A DNA stretch of 64,000 bases from Conexibacter sp. CPCC 206217 (GCF_030646165.1 NZ_JAUTDO010000002.1:372001-436000), one strand, 5' to 3'. Counted from the first letter of the stretch, positions 28,618-38,125 are shown. The notes: generated from the sequence alone by a model not told the origin. Numbers and translations are program-made.

Positions 28618-29924
28618 TGGCAGTCACGGCGACCATGAACGGACGCCCCCACGGCGAGGACACCAGCACGACGGAGCTGCTGCGGTTCGCGACGGCGGGT
28701 TCGGTCGACGACGGCAAGAGCACCCTGATCGGCCGGCTGCTGCACGACGCGAAGTCGATCCTCGCCGACCAGCTCGCGCACGTGAAGGAGACGAGCGAGC
28801 GGCGCGGCGACGGCGAGCTGAACCTCGCGCTGCTGACCGACGGCCTGCGCGCCGAGCGCGAGCAGGGCATCACGATCGACGTCGCCTACCGCTCGTTCCA
28901 GACCGACAGACGCCGCTTCATCATCGCCGACTGCCCGGGCCACGAGCAGTACACGCGCAACATGGTGACGGGTGCCTCGACGGCCGACCTCTCGCTCGTG
29001 CTCGTCGACGCCCGCAACGGCCTCGTCAGACAGTCGCGCCGCCACGCCGCGATCTCGGCGCTGCTGCGCACCCCGCACCTCGTCGTCTGCGTCAACAAGA
29101 TGGACCTCGTCGACTACGACGAGGCGATCTTCGACGCGATCGTGGCCGACTTCAAGCAGTGGTCGGCGCAACTGGACGGCTTCCGCGAGGTCACCTTCAT
29201 CCCGATCTCCGCGCTGAAGGGCGACAACGTCGTCGACGCCTCCACGAACATGCCGTGGTACACCGGCGAGCCGCTGCTGCACCACCTCGAGACCGTCGAG
29301 ATATCGGGCGACCGCAACCTCGACGACTGGCGCTTCCCGGTCCAGTGGGTCGTGCGCCCGCAGAACGACGAGCGCCACCACGACTACCGCGGCTACAGCG
29401 GCACCGTCGCCGGCGGCGTGCTGACGCCGGGCGAGGAGGTCGTCGTGCTGCCGTCCGGGCGCACGACCAGACTCGCCGCGATCGACACGATCGACGGCCC
29501 GCTCGACGTCGCCTTCCCGCCGCAGTCGGTCACGCTGCTGCTGGAGGACGACCTCGACGTCTCGCGCGGCGACCTGATCGCGCGCCCGTCGGACGCGCCG
29601 ACGGTCGCGCGCGAACTGGAGGCGGTCGTCTGCTGGATGGCCGACCGGCCGCTGCAGCCGGGCGGCAGATACGCGATCAAGCACACCACGCGCGCGGCGC
29701 GCGCGGTCGTCGACTCGATCGACTGGCGCCTCAACGTCGAGTCGCTCGACCGCGAGGAGGCCGAGGGCGGCCTGTCGCTGAACGAGATCGGCCACGTCAA
29801 GCTGCGCCTCAGCGCGCCGCTCGCGTTCGACTCCTACGAGCGCAACCGCGACACCGGCAGCTTCATCCTGATCGACGAGGCGACCAACGACACCGTCGGC
29901 GCCGGGATGATCGTCACGCCGTAA
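28617..29924 (+). CDS. cysN: Sulfate adenylyltransferase subunit 1 (GTPase)
   Basis: A 435-aa EF-Tu-like GTPase that drives the CysD reaction. G motifs: GSVDDGKST, DCPGHEQYT, NKMDLVD; two beta-barrel domains follow. There is no fused APS kinase (CysC) domain and no separate cysC next to it, which agrees with the APS-type CysH. The sulfur block ends here, and a second copy of the hairpin repeat lies 15 nt after the stop. Confidence 0.95.
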   Translation: MAVTATMNGRPHGEDTSTTELLRFATAGSVDDGKSTLIGRLLHDAKSILADQLAHVKETSERRGDGELNLALLTDGLRAEREQGITIDVAYRSFQTDRRRFIIADCPGHEQYTRNMVTGASTADLSLVLVDARNGLVRQSRRHAAISALLRTPHLVVCVNKMDLVDYDEAIFDAIVADFKQWSAQLDGFREVTFIPISALKGDNVVDASTNMPWYTGEPLLHHLETVEISGDRNLDDWRFPVQWVVRPQNDERHHDYRGYSGTVAGGVLTPGEEVVVLPSGRTTRLAAIDTIDGPLDVAFPPQSVTLLLEDDLDVSRGDLIARPSDAPTVARELEAVVCWMADRPLQPGGRYAIKHTTRAARAVVDSIDWRLNVESLDREEAEGGLSLNEIGHVKLRLSAPLAFDSYERNRDTGSFILIDEATNDTVGAGMIVTP

Positions 29925-29938
29925 GACGGAGCCTCAGC

Positions 29939-29999
29939 GCGAGTCCCGGGGCGTCGCGAAGCGGCGTCCCGCGGTCGTGGAACTCGCGATGCGCAGCAC
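29939..29999. repeat. REP-like hairpin repeat, copy B
   Basis: GCGAGTCC (29939-29946) pairs with GGAACTCGC (29979-29987) with one mismatch. Aligned to copy A (25316-25377), the termini, the centre CGAAGCGGC and the flank TGCG-x-AGCAC are shared. It lies between cysN and the PAP2 gene. Confidence 0.65.
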
Positions 30000-30001
30000 G
30001 C

Positions 30002-30007
30002 TATGGT
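30002..30007 (+). promoter_or_regulatory. -10 element (TATGGT) of the PAP2 gene
   Basis: TATGGT ends 6 nt before ATG 30014, directly downstream of the hairpin repeat; no Shine-Dalgarno. Confidence 0.45.
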
Positions 30008-30013
30008 CGCGCG

Positions 30014-31012
30014 ATGCAGTGGAACTTCGTTCCGGCAGCGACCACCACCCGCAACCCGTTTCGAAGCGGGTCCAGATGGATGCGCCTGGCCCGCGTCGTC
30101 GTACCGACGATCTGGGTGCTCGCGACGATCTGGTTCGTCGCGTTCGAGGGGTTGCCGCTGACGCGCGACTGGATCGCCGCGTGGGTCGTGCTCGGCCTGC
30201 TCGCGTTCTCGCTCGGCGACCTCGGCGGCTGGTTCAGAGGCGTCGTCTTCGACTGGCTGCCGTTCTTCGGAATACTCGCGCTCTACGACCTGCTGCGCGG
30301 CGCCGCCGACGGGCTCGTCTTCAGACCGTTCTTCCTGCCGCAGATCGACGTCGACGAGTTCCTCTTCTTCGGGACGGTGCCGACCGTCTGGCTGCAGGAC
30401 CATCTGTACACGCGCGGCACGCTGCCGTGGTACGGCGTGATCGCCTGGACGGTGTACATGTCGCACTTCTTCGCGACGCCGCTGTTGGCGGGAATCCTCT
30501 GGAAGCTCGACCGGATGCGCTTCCGCCGCTACGCCGCCTGCGTCGCGGTGCTGTCGCTGCTGGGCTTCGCGACCTACGCGCTGTTCCCCGCGGCGCCGCC
30601 GTGGATGGCGGGCGAGGCGGGCCTGATCCCGCACACCGTGCGCGTGATCCCCGAGATCTGGGGACAGCTCGGCTTCGCGCCAAGATTCGGCCTCGTCGGG
30701 ACGGGCTACGAGTACGCCAACGACGTCGCGGCCGTCCCCTCCCTGCACGCCGCCTTCTCGCTGCTGATCTCGCTGGAGCTCTGGCAGAACGCTCGTCGCT
30801 GGTACCTCCGCGCCGTCTTGGTCGCCTATCCCCTCACGATGGCGTTCGCGCTCGTCTACAGCGGCGAGCACTATGTCGCCGACGTGCTGCTCGGCTGGCT
30901 CTACGCCGTCGTCACCGTCTGGGGCGTGCGCAAGGCGTTCGCGCGCTGGGTTGTCCGGCACCACAAGGAACCGGCCGTGACATCGGGGTCCTTTTCCACG
31001 ACCAGCGACTAA
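30014..31012 (+). CDS. PAP2-superfamily membrane phosphatase/transferase
   Basis: A 332-aa polytopic protein (about 6-7 helices). The C-terminal half has the phosphatidic-acid-phosphatase signature pair VPSLHAAFSLL and YSGEHYVADVLLG with catalytic His residues. The layout resembles the inositolphosphorylceramide-synthase/AUR1-like branch of PAP2 proteins found in actinobacteria. The likely role is dephosphorylation or head-group transfer on a membrane lipid. Its stop codon overlaps the -10 element of the next gene. Confidence 0.8.
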   Translation: MQWNFVPAATTTRNPFRSGSRWMRLARVVVPTIWVLATIWFVAFEGLPLTRDWIAAWVVLGLLAFSLGDLGGWFRGVVFDWLPFFGILALYDLLRGAADGLVFRPFFLPQIDVDEFLFFGTVPTVWLQDHLYTRGTLPWYGVIAWTVYMSHFFATPLLAGILWKLDRMRFRRYAACVAVLSLLGFATYALFPAAPPWMAGEAGLIPHTVRVIPEIWGQLGFAPRFGLVGTGYEYANDVAAVPSLHAAFSLLISLELWQNARRWYLRAVLVAYPLTMAFALVYSGEHYVADVLLGWLYAVVTVWGVRKAFARWVVRHHKEPAVTSGSFSTTSD

Positions 31013-31015
31013 CCT
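31010..31015 (+). promoter_or_regulatory. -10 element (TAACCT) of the carboxylase alpha gene
   Basis: TAACCT overlaps the TAA stop of the PAP2 gene and ends 8 nt before GTG 31024, with no Shine-Dalgarno. Confidence 0.5.
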
Positions 31016-31023
31016 TCCGCCGC

Positions 31024-32811
31024 GTGTTCTCGAAGATTCTGATCGCCAATCGCGGCGAGATCGCCGTCCGCGTCATCCGCGCGTGCGAAGAGCTGGGCAT
31101 CGGCTCCGTCGCCGTCTACTCGGAGCTGGACCGCGACGCCCTGCACGTCAAGCGCGCCGACGAGGCGTACCTGATCGGCCCCGGCCCGGCCGCGGAGTCC
31201 TACCTCAGAGTCGACAAGATCCTCGCGGTGGCGAAGAGATCCGGCGCCGAGGCGATCCACCCCGGCTACGGCTTCCTGGCCGAGAACGCCGCCTTCGCCG
31301 CCGCCTGCGAGGAGGCGGGGATCACCTTCATCGGGCCGCCCGCAGCCGCGATCGACGCGATGGGCTCCAAGACCGCCGCGCGCGATCTGATGCAGAAGGC
31401 CGGCGTGCCGATCGTGCCCGGCACGACCGAGCCGGTCAAGGACGTCAAGGCGGCGCGCAAGATCATCGAGAGAACGATCGGCTTCCCGGTCGCCGTCAAG
31501 GCGGCGGGCGGCGGCGGCGGCAAGGGCTTCCGCGTCGCGCTGACCGACGACGAGCTGGAGGCGGCCTTCGAGGGCGCCGCGCGCGAAGGCGAGAAGTTCT
31601 TCTCCGACGCGACCGTCTACCTCGAGCGCTACCTGCCGGACCCGCGCCACGTCGAGGTGCAGGTGCTGGCCGACCGTCACGGCAACGTGATCCACCTCGG
31701 CGAGCGCGACTGCTCGATCCAGCGCCGCCACCAGAAGCTGATCGAGGAGTCGCCCGCGCCGGCCGTCGACGCCGAGCTGCGCGCGAAGATCGGCAAGATC
31801 GCGACCGACGCCGCGGCGGCGGTGCACTACGTCGGCGCCGGCACGATCGAGGGCCTGCTGCAGGACGGCGAGTACTACTTCCTCGAGATGAACACGCGCG
31901 TGCAGGTCGAGCACTGCGTGACCGAGATGGTGACGGGGATCGACATCGTCAAAGAGGGCATCCGCGCCGCCGCCGGCGAGCCGCTGTCGATCACGCAGGA
32001 CGACGTCGAGCTGCGCGGCCACGCGATCGAGTGCCGCATCAACGCCGAGGACGCCTCGCGCAACTTCGCCCCCGCGCCGGGCAGAATCGGCGCGTACAAG
32101 GAGCCCTCGGGCCCCGGCGTGCGCGTCGACTCGGGCGTCGGCGCCGGCGGCGAGGTGTCGCCGATGTACGACCCGATGGTCGCGAAGCTGATCGTCTGGG
32201 ACGTCGACCGCGAGTCCGCCACGAGACGGATGCTGCGTGCGCTGGCGGAGTACGAGATCGGCGAGCTGAAGACGCTGCTGCCGTTCCACACCGCGCTCCT
32301 CTCGACCCGTCAGTGGGGCGACGCGGAGACCTGCCGCGACCTCGTCGAGGATCGCAAGTGGCTCAGAACGCTCGCGTTTCCGCCGCCCACGCCGAGCGAC
32401 GACGAGGACGACCCGAAGGTCGAGCAGACCTACACCGTCGAGGTCTCCGGCCGCCGCTTCGACGTCAGAGTGATCGGCGCGCCGTTCGCGGGCGGCGGCG
32501 CCGTCGTCGCGCACAACGGCGCCGGCCCGGGCGCGAAGAGACCGCGGCGCGAGCGCAAGAGCGGCGCTGCCGGCGGCGGCGCCGACACGCTGCCCTCGCC
32601 GATGCAGGGCAACATGTGGAGAGTCAAGGTCAGACAGGGCGACAGCGTGACCGAGGGGCAGCTGCTCTGCATCATCGAGGCGATGAAGATGGAGAACGAG
32701 ATCACCGCCCACAAGGCGGGCGTGATCGCCGAGATCCCGATCACCGAGGGCGCGTCGATCAGCGCCGGCGACACGATCGCCGTCATCAGATCCCCGGCAG
32801 CGGCCGAGTAG
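31024..32811 (+). CDS. accA: Acyl-CoA carboxylase alpha subunit (biotin carboxylase + BCCP)
   Basis: A 595-aa fusion. Biotin carboxylase covers about residues 1-450 (ILIANRGEIAVR; glycine-rich ATP loop AAGGGGGKGF; HPGYGFLAENAAF; EMNTRVQVEH). A linker rich in Ala/Gly/Arg follows, then a C-terminal biotinyl domain with the biotinylated Lys in EAMKMENE. It charges biotin with bicarbonate for the beta subunit (7427-8995). Length and arrangement match actinobacterial AccA/PccA. Propionyl- versus acetyl-CoA use depends on the beta partner. Confidence 0.93.
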   Translation: MFSKILIANRGEIAVRVIRACEELGIGSVAVYSELDRDALHVKRADEAYLIGPGPAAESYLRVDKILAVAKRSGAEAIHPGYGFLAENAAFAAACEEAGITFIGPPAAAIDAMGSKTAARDLMQKAGVPIVPGTTEPVKDVKAARKIIERTIGFPVAVKAAGGGGGKGFRVALTDDELEAAFEGAAREGEKFFSDATVYLERYLPDPRHVEVQVLADRHGNVIHLGERDCSIQRRHQKLIEESPAPAVDAELRAKIGKIATDAAAAVHYVGAGTIEGLLQDGEYYFLEMNTRVQVEHCVTEMVTGIDIVKEGIRAAAGEPLSITQDDVELRGHAIECRINAEDASRNFAPAPGRIGAYKEPSGPGVRVDSGVGAGGEVSPMYDPMVAKLIVWDVDRESATRRMLRALAEYEIGELKTLLPFHTALLSTRQWGDAETCRDLVEDRKWLRTLAFPPPTPSDDEDDPKVEQTYTVEVSGRRFDVRVIGAPFAGGGAVVAHNGAGPGAKRPRRERKSGAAGGGADTLPSPMQGNMWRVKVRQGDSVTEGQLLCIIEAMKMENEITAHKAGVIAEIPITEGASISAGDTIAVIRSPAAAE

Positions 32812-32833
32812 CCGCCGCCGGGACGCGACCAAC

Positions 32834-33322
32834 GTGAGCGACGCCGCTCCCCACGTCTGGCGCGCGACGCCGCACGAGGCCGAGACGGTCGCCGAGCTGC
32901 TCGTCGAGTTCCGCGATCACATCGGCCGCGACTGGCCCTCCGACAACGCGTTCCACGCGGGCGTCGAGCGGATGCTGGAGCGCAACGAGGCCGACTTCCT
33001 GCTCGCCTCCGCCGCCGACGGCGCCCCGGCCGCCGGCGTCTGCCAGCTGCGCTTCGGCTTCAACCTCTGGCGCGCGGGGACGGAATGCGTGCTGGAGGAC
33101 CTGTTCGTGCGCGAGCGCGCACGCCGCGAGGGCCTCGGCGCCGCGCTGGTGACCGCGGCGCTGGAGCGGGCGCGCGAACGCAACAGCCGCTGGATCGAGC
33201 TGGACGCCTACGAGGACAACGCGCCCGCGATCGCGCTCTACGAGCGCTTCGGCTTCGTCCTCGGCCGCTCCGGCGGACGCCGCGAGATCGTCCTCGCGCG
33301 CTCGCTGGACGACCCGCGCTAG
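32834..33322 (+). CDS. GNAT-family N-acetyltransferase
   Basis: A 162-aa acetyltransferase-like protein. The acetyl-CoA loop is RREGLGAALV, preceded by strand CVLEDLFVRE and followed by ELDAYEDNAPAIALYERFGF. It starts at GTG 22 nt after the carboxylase gene and may be co-transcribed. The substrate is unknown. Its stop touches the stop of the convergent MBL gene (no spacer). Confidence 0.82.
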   Translation: MSDAAPHVWRATPHEAETVAELLVEFRDHIGRDWPSDNAFHAGVERMLERNEADFLLASAADGAPAAGVCQLRFGFNLWRAGTECVLEDLFVRERARREGLGAALVTAALERARERNSRWIELDAYEDNAPAIALYERFGFVLGRSGGRREIVLARSLDDPR

Positions 33323-34117
33323 CTAGACCGCTCTGCCCTCTCGCAGCAGCGAGAGGTTGTACTGGTGCAGGTTCTTCTGCGCGGTCGTGCGGCGGGCGAG
33401 CGGGAGCGGGGCTCTGTCGGGATCCTCGCCGCGCAGGCCTTCCAGGTATGCGACGTCCTCGCGCAGGATCGCCGCGGCGCGGGCGCCGTCGAGCGGCTCG
33501 CCGTGGCCCGGCACGACGACGTCGGCCTGCGTCAGCAGCGGGCCGAACCGTCTCAGCGTCGCGAGGTAGTTGTCGATCGAAGCCCCGGGCGACAGCTCCG
33601 GGATCGCGTGCGAGGAGAGGTAGTCGCCGACGACCAGCACGCGCGCCCACGGGATCCAGACGGCGGTGCCGTCCGCCGTGTGGCCGTCGGCCGGGTGCAG
33701 CTCCAGCTCCTGTTCGCCGACGGCGCAGTAGCCGGGCACCGGCAGCGCCTGCACGCCCGGCAGCGACAGCGGGCTGGGGCGGTCGACGTAGTACTCCTCG
33801 TCGAACGCGCGCAGCTCGCGCGCGGCGGCGCCGGGCTCGGCCGTCAGCCGTGCGGCGGTCGTCTCGCCGCAGCCGATCGCGGCCTCCGGGAAGGCGTAGC
33901 GGCCGAGCAGGTGGTCCCAGTCGGCGTGCGTCGCCAGCAGGCCGGTGATCGGGAAGCCGGCCTGGTCCATCAGCGCCGGCAGGATCTCCAGCTCGTCCGG
34001 CAGGATCGGCGAGTCGATCAGGAACGCCTCGTCGCCGCTGCGGACGGCCGTCGCGGTCGTCTTCCAGATCCGGCTCGTGACGACGATCACGTCCGCGTGG
34101 ACGGCGACGGCCTTCAT
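33323..34117 (-). CDS. Metallo-beta-lactamase-fold hydrolase
   Basis: A 264-aa MBL-fold protein with an intact dinuclear site: ATHADWDH (motif II), ADGHTADG, VVGDYLSSH (Asp) and VVPGHGEP (His). Unlike the MBL-like protein in the sugar operon it should bind two metals. Hydrolase of a thioester, lactone or similar; substrate unknown. It starts 15 nt after the dehalogenase-like gene and is probably in one operon with it. Confidence 0.82.
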   Translation of the reverse strand: MKAVAVHADVIVVTSRIWKTTATAVRSGDEAFLIDSPILPDELEILPALMDQAGFPITGLLATHADWDHLLGRYAFPEAAIGCGETTAARLTAEPGAAARELRAFDEEYYVDRPSPLSLPGVQALPVPGYCAVGEQELELHPADGHTADGTAVWIPWARVLVVGDYLSSHAIPELSPGASIDNYLATLRRFGPLLTQADVVVPGHGEPLDGARAAAILREDVAYLEGLRGEDPDRAPLPLARRTTAQKNLHQYNLSLLREGRAV

Positions 34118-34132
34118 CGTGCGCGGCTCAGC

Positions 34133-34813
34133 TCAGTCGCCGGCGAGCAGTCTGAACGCCTCGCGCAGGTTCGAGACCTCCGCGTCAGGCTTCTTCTGCC
34201 CGCTCTCGAGCGCGACTCTGTCGCGGTTGACCCAGACGACGGGGATTCTCGCTCTGAGGCACGGCTCGACGTCCGTCACGTAGCTGGAGCCGACGTGGAC
34301 CCAGCCTCTCTTGCCGCCGACGCGCCGCTCGCACTCCTTGAAGTGCGCGGGGTCCGGCTTGTACGAGCGCACCTGCTGCGCCGTCACGACGAGGTCGAAG
34401 TCGAGCGGGATGTGGCGCCGCGTCTGGCCGAGCAGCTTGTCGTCGATGTTCGAGATCAGGCCGGTTCTGAACAGCTTCGCGAATCTCGCGAGCGTCGGGT
34501 TGGCCTCTCTGAACGCGGGCCAGCGCTGGACCGAGTCGGGCAGGAAACCCGAGCGCGAGGGCTCCAGGCCCCAGCCCAGCTCCTCCGAGGTTCTGACCGC
34601 GGTGCGCCGCAGCACCTCCGCGTAGAGCTCGTACGAGCCGGCCTCGATCTCCTGCTGTATCGAGTGGAACAGCGGGATGAGGGCGTCGCGGTCGATCGTG
34701 AAGCCGTCACGCTTCGCCTCTCTGGCGAAAGCGTCGTAGGCGCCCGTATCCCAGTCGATCAGGGTGCCGTAGACGTCGAACGTAACGAATGTGACATTTC
34801 TGGGAATCGCCAT
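34133..34813 (-). CDS. HAD-family protein, L-2-haloacid dehalogenase type II-like
   Basis: A 226-aa HAD hydrolase starting at ATG 34813, 9 nt after a minus-strand CATAAT hexamer. Motif I FDVYGTLIDWDTG carries the Asp nucleophile and the YGTL context of type II haloacid dehalogenases. SNIDD and KPDP (Lys) are motifs II/III, and VGSSYVTDVEP is motif IV. True dehalogenase activity is not proven; many such proteins are phosphatases. The open frame upstream of 34813 is not needed. Confidence 0.78.
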   Translation of the reverse strand: MAIPRNVTFVTFDVYGTLIDWDTGAYDAFAREAKRDGFTIDRDALIPLFHSIQQEIEAGSYELYAEVLRRTAVRTSEELGWGLEPSRSGFLPDSVQRWPAFREANPTLARFAKLFRTGLISNIDDKLLGQTRRHIPLDFDLVVTAQQVRSYKPDPAHFKECERRVGGKRGWVHVGSSYVTDVEPCLRARIPVVWVNRDRVALESGQKKPDAEVSNLREAFRLLAGD

Positions 34814-34880
34814 TGGCCCGGCATTATGCCTGCTCGGGTGAGGTTCGCGCTTCCTGGGGGCGGTTTCTGCTAGCGCGGAG

Positions 34881-34886
34881 TAGAGT
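34881..34886 (+). promoter_or_regulatory. -10 element (TAGAGT) of sucC
   Basis: TAGAGT ends 11 nt before ATG 34898. An upstream GGTTTCTGCTA (34862-34872) matches the sequence before the cysH -10. Confidence 0.4.
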
Positions 34887-34897
34887 CCGCGAGCGCT

Positions 34898-36052
34898 ATG
34901 GACCTGCTCGAATATCAGGGCAAGCAGCTTTTCGCCCGTCACGGAATCCCGGTCCCTTCCGGGAAGCCCGCCTCAACGGTCGAAGTGGCCGTCGCGGCGG
35001 CTGATGAAATTGGATATCCCTGCGTCGTGAAGGCGCAAGTGCTGATCGGCGGCCGCGGTAAGGCCGGCGGCGTGAAACTCGCGAAGGACAGAGCGGAGGC
35101 GACGCAGTACGCCACCGACATCCTCGGGATGGACATCAAGGGCTTCACGGTCCATGAGGTCTGGATCGAGGCTGCCTCTGACATCGCCGAGGAGTACTAC
35201 GCCTCGATCGTCTTCGACCGCGCCGCCAAGGCGCCCCTCGTCATGCTCTCCACACAGGGCGGCATGGACATCGAGGAAGTGGCCGAGAAGACGCCGGATG
35301 CGCTTGCGAGACTTCACGTCGACCCGCTGCTGGGCTTTCAGGACTTCCACGGCCGCAAGCTGGCGTTCGCCGCCGGCATCCCGGCCGACCTGATCCGTCC
35401 TGTCGGAGCGATGCTCGCAAAGCTCTACACGACGTTCGTCGCCGAAGAGGCGATGCTGATCGAGGTCAACCCGCTGATCGTCACGCCGGAGCGCGAGGTG
35501 CGTGCGCTCGACGCGAAGGTCACGCTCGACGACAACTCGCTCTACCGCCACGCCGACAACGCGGCGTTGCGCGATCCCTCCGCGGAGGATCCGCAGGAGC
35601 AGATGGCGCACGAGCGCGGGCTCACGTACGTGAAGCTCGACGGCGACATCGGGATCCTCGGCAACGGCGCCGGGCTCGTGATGTCGACGCTCGACGTCGT
35701 CGCCCAGGCGGGCGGCGCGCCGGCGAACTTCCTCGATGCGGGCGGCGGCTCGAAGTCGGAGGCGATCGTCAGCGCCGTCGAGGTGATCCTGTCCGACGAG
35801 AAGGTCAGAGCCGTCCTCTTCAACATCTTCGGCGGCATCACCCGCTGCGACGAGGTGGCGAAGGGCCTGATCGAGGCGTACGCGGTGATCAGACCGACGG
35901 TCCCGTTCGTCGTGCGCCTCGACGGCACCAACGACGTCGAGGGCCGGCGGCTGCTGGCCGAGGCTGACCTGCCGGGCGTCGCCACCGCGGCGACGATGAA
36001 CGAGGCGGCCGAACTGGTCGTCGAGCGCGCGAAGACCGGAGTCGCAGCATGA
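34898..36052 (+). CDS. sucC: Succinyl-CoA synthetase beta subunit
   Basis: A 384-aa ADP/GDP-forming subunit. The ATP-grasp domain covers about residues 1-235 (LLEYQGKQLF, KAQVLIGGRGKAGG, EVNPLIVTPE) and the ligase domain carries LDAGGGSKSE and FNIFGGITRCDEVA. It forms the TCA enzyme with SucD and receives succinyl-CoA made by the methylmalonyl-CoA route. Stop overlaps the sucD ATG. Confidence 0.96.
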   Translation: MDLLEYQGKQLFARHGIPVPSGKPASTVEVAVAAADEIGYPCVVKAQVLIGGRGKAGGVKLAKDRAEATQYATDILGMDIKGFTVHEVWIEAASDIAEEYYASIVFDRAAKAPLVMLSTQGGMDIEEVAEKTPDALARLHVDPLLGFQDFHGRKLAFAAGIPADLIRPVGAMLAKLYTTFVAEEAMLIEVNPLIVTPEREVRALDAKVTLDDNSLYRHADNAALRDPSAEDPQEQMAHERGLTYVKLDGDIGILGNGAGLVMSTLDVVAQAGGAPANFLDAGGGSKSEAIVSAVEVILSDEKVRAVLFNIFGGITRCDEVAKGLIEAYAVIRPTVPFVVRLDGTNDVEGRRLLAEADLPGVATAATMNEAAELVVERAKTGVAA

Positions 36053-36921
36053 GCGTCCTCGTCGACAACGACACCCGCCTCGTCGTCACCGGCATCACCG
36101 GCCGCGAGGGCACGTTCCACGCGACCAACAACAAGCGCTACGGCACGCAGGTCGTGGCGGGCGTGACGCCCGGCAAGGGCGGCCAGGACGTCGACGGGAT
36201 CCCCGTCTTCAACACGGTCGCGGAGTCGGTCGAGAAGGCCGGCGCGAACACGGCGATGATCTTCGTCCCGCCGCGCTTCGCCGCCGACTCGATCCTCGAG
36301 GCCGCGGACGCCGGCGTCAGACTGATCATCGCGATCACCGAGGGCATCCCGGCACACGACGAGCTGCGCGTCTACACGCAGCTCAGACGCAACGCGGACG
36401 TGCGCCTGATCGGCCCGAACTGCCCGGGCATCCTGTCGCCGGGCAAGGCGAGCGTCGGCATCATCCCGGCGTCGTTCTTCAAGCCGGGCAACGTCGGCGT
36501 CGTGTCGCGCTCCGGCACGCTGACCTACCAGATCGGCAACGAGCTGGCCCAGCGCGGCTTCGGCAACTCCTCGATCGTCGGCATCGGCGGCGACCCGGTC
36601 CCGGGCTCGTCGTTCATCGACATCATCGAGCTGTTCGAGGCCGATCCGGAGACCGAGATCATCGTCATGTCCGGCGAGATCGGCGGCTCTGCCGAGGAGG
36701 AGGCGGCCGAGTACATCGCGGCGCACGTCACCAAGCCGGTCGTCGCCTACATCGCCGGCTTCACGGCGCCGCCCGGCAAGACGATGGGCCACGCCGGCGC
36801 GATCGTCTCCGGCAACGCGGGCACGGCGAGAGCCAAGGCCCAGGCCCTCGAGGCCAAGGGCGTGCGCGTCGGTCGCACTCCCACCGAGACCGCCGAGATC
36901 GCGATGGAGATCCTGGGCTGA
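36049..36921 (+). CDS. sucD: Succinyl-CoA synthetase alpha subunit
   Basis: A 290-aa CoA-binding subunit. The Rossmann loop is [20 protein letters not shown] binds CoA, and the phosphorylated His is in [10 protein letters not shown]. Coupled to sucC by an ATGA overlap and followed by a strong hairpin. Confidence 0.96.
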   Translation: MSVLVDNDTRLVVTGITGREGTFHATNNKRYGTQVVAGVTPGKGGQDVDGIPVFNTVAESVEKAGANTAMIFVPPRFAADSILEAADAGVRLIIAITEGIPAHDELRVYTQLRRNADVRLIGPNCPGILSPGKASVGIIPASFFKPGNVGVVSRSGTLTYQIGNELAQRGFGNSSIVGIGGDPVPGSSFIDIIELFEADPETEIIVMSGEIGGSAEEEAAEYIAAHVTKPVVAYIAGFTAPPGKTMGHAGAIVSGNAGTARAKAQALEAKGVRVGRTPTETAEIAMEILG

Positions 36922-36949
36922 GGGGCGCCTCCCCGCCGCTCGGACACGC

Positions 36950-36973
36950 GCAGCGCCCCTCCAGGGGCGCTGC
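36950..36973 (+). terminator. Terminator hairpin after sucCD
   Basis: GCAGCGCCCC (36950-36959) and GGGGCGCTGC (36964-36973) form a perfect 10-bp stem with loop TCCA. The sequence after it is only moderately T-rich. Confidence 0.7.
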
Positions 36974-37012
36974 GTCGTTAACACGGGGGTTACGTCGCCG
37001 GACGGCATTGCG

Positions 37013-37018
37013 TACCCT
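37013..37018 (+). promoter_or_regulatory. -10 element (TACCCT) of the aminotransferase gene
   Basis: TACCCT ends 6 nt before ATG 37025; leaderless arrangement. Confidence 0.5.
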
Positions 37019-37024
37019 GGGCTG

Positions 37025-38125
37025 ATGGCCTCCGAACCCGCTCCGATCTCCTTCGCACGCGGCGCTCCGTCGCTCGACATCATCGACGTCGAGGGCCTGC
37101 GCGCCGCGGCCGACCGCGCCTTCGCGGACGACCCCGCCGGAACCTTCTCGTACGGCACGTCGGTCGGCTACAGACCGCTGCGCGCCTGGATCGCGGAGCA
37201 GCACGGCGTCGCGCAGGAGAACGTGATCGTCACGAACGGGTCGATGCAGGCCGACGCGTTCCTGTTCGAGGCGCTCGTCGAGCCCGACGACGTCGTGATC
37301 GTCGAGCGGCCGACGTACGACCGCACGCTGCTGTCGCTGCGCTCGCGCGGGGGCGACCTGCGCCCGGTCGCGATGCAGGAGGACGGGATCGACGTGAGCG
37401 GCGTGCAGGCGCTGATCGCCGACGGCGTCAAGCCGCGGATAGCGCACCTGATCCCGAACTTCCAGAACCCCGCCGGCTACACGCTCTCGCTGCCCAAGCG
37501 CGAGGCGCTCGTCGAGCTGGCGAAGGCCAACGGCTTCGTGATCTTCGAGGACGACCCGTACGTCGAGCTGCGCTTCAGCGGCGAGACGCTGCCGACGATG
37601 CTGTCGATGGCGCAGGACGACCAGGTCGTCTACGCCTCCTCGTTCTCCAAGACCGTCTGCCCCGGCATCCGGGTCGGTTACCTCGTCGGCCCGGAGAAGC
37701 TGATCTCGCGGATCGCGAAGCTGGCGACGAACACCTACATCTCGCCGAACATGGTGGCGCAGTCGATCGTCAACACGTTCTGCCGCGACGGCTCCTACGA
37801 GCGCTCGATCGAGACCGTCAAGGTCGCGCTGAAGGAGCGCGCCGACGCGCTCTGCGACGCGCTCGCCGAGCAGCTGCCGGAGGCCCGCTTCGTCCGTCCC
37901 GAGGGCGGCTACTTCCTCTGGGTCGAGATGCCGGAGGGCTTCGACGCCGACGCGCTCTTCAAGGCCGCCGCCGAGCGCGGCGTCGCGATCGTGAAGGGCA
38001 CGGACTTCCTGATCGAGGGCGGCGAGAACGCCTTCCGCCTCGCCTACTCCGGCGTCAGCGTCGAGCAGATCCGCGAGGGCGTCACGCGGCTCGCCGAAGC
38101 AGCCAACTCCCTGCCGGTCGCCTGA
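37025..38125 (+). CDS. PLP-dependent class I/II aminotransferase (2-aminoadipate/MocR-type)
   Basis: A 366-aa fold-type I aminotransferase. Visible: FSYGTSVGYRPLR, TNGSMQADAFLFEALVEPDD, PNFQNPAGYT, the PLP Asp region FEDDPYVEL and the Schiff-base Lys in SSFSKTVCPGIRVGYL. This pattern is typical of LysN-like 2-aminoadipate aminotransferases and of the MocR catalytic domain; the DNA-binding domain of MocR is absent. Amino donor unknown. Confidence 0.85.
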   Translation: MASEPAPISFARGAPSLDIIDVEGLRAAADRAFADDPAGTFSYGTSVGYRPLRAWIAEQHGVAQENVIVTNGSMQADAFLFEALVEPDDVVIVERPTYDRTLLSLRSRGGDLRPVAMQEDGIDVSGVQALIADGVKPRIAHLIPNFQNPAGYTLSLPKREALVELAKANGFVIFEDDPYVELRFSGETLPTMLSMAQDDQVVYASSFSKTVCPGIRVGYLVGPEKLISRIAKLATNTYISPNMVAQSIVNTFCRDGSYERSIETVKVALKERADALCDALAEQLPEARFVRPEGGYFLWVEMPEGFDADALFKAAAERGVAIVKGTDFLIEGGENAFRLAYSGVSVEQIREGVTRLAEAANSLPVA

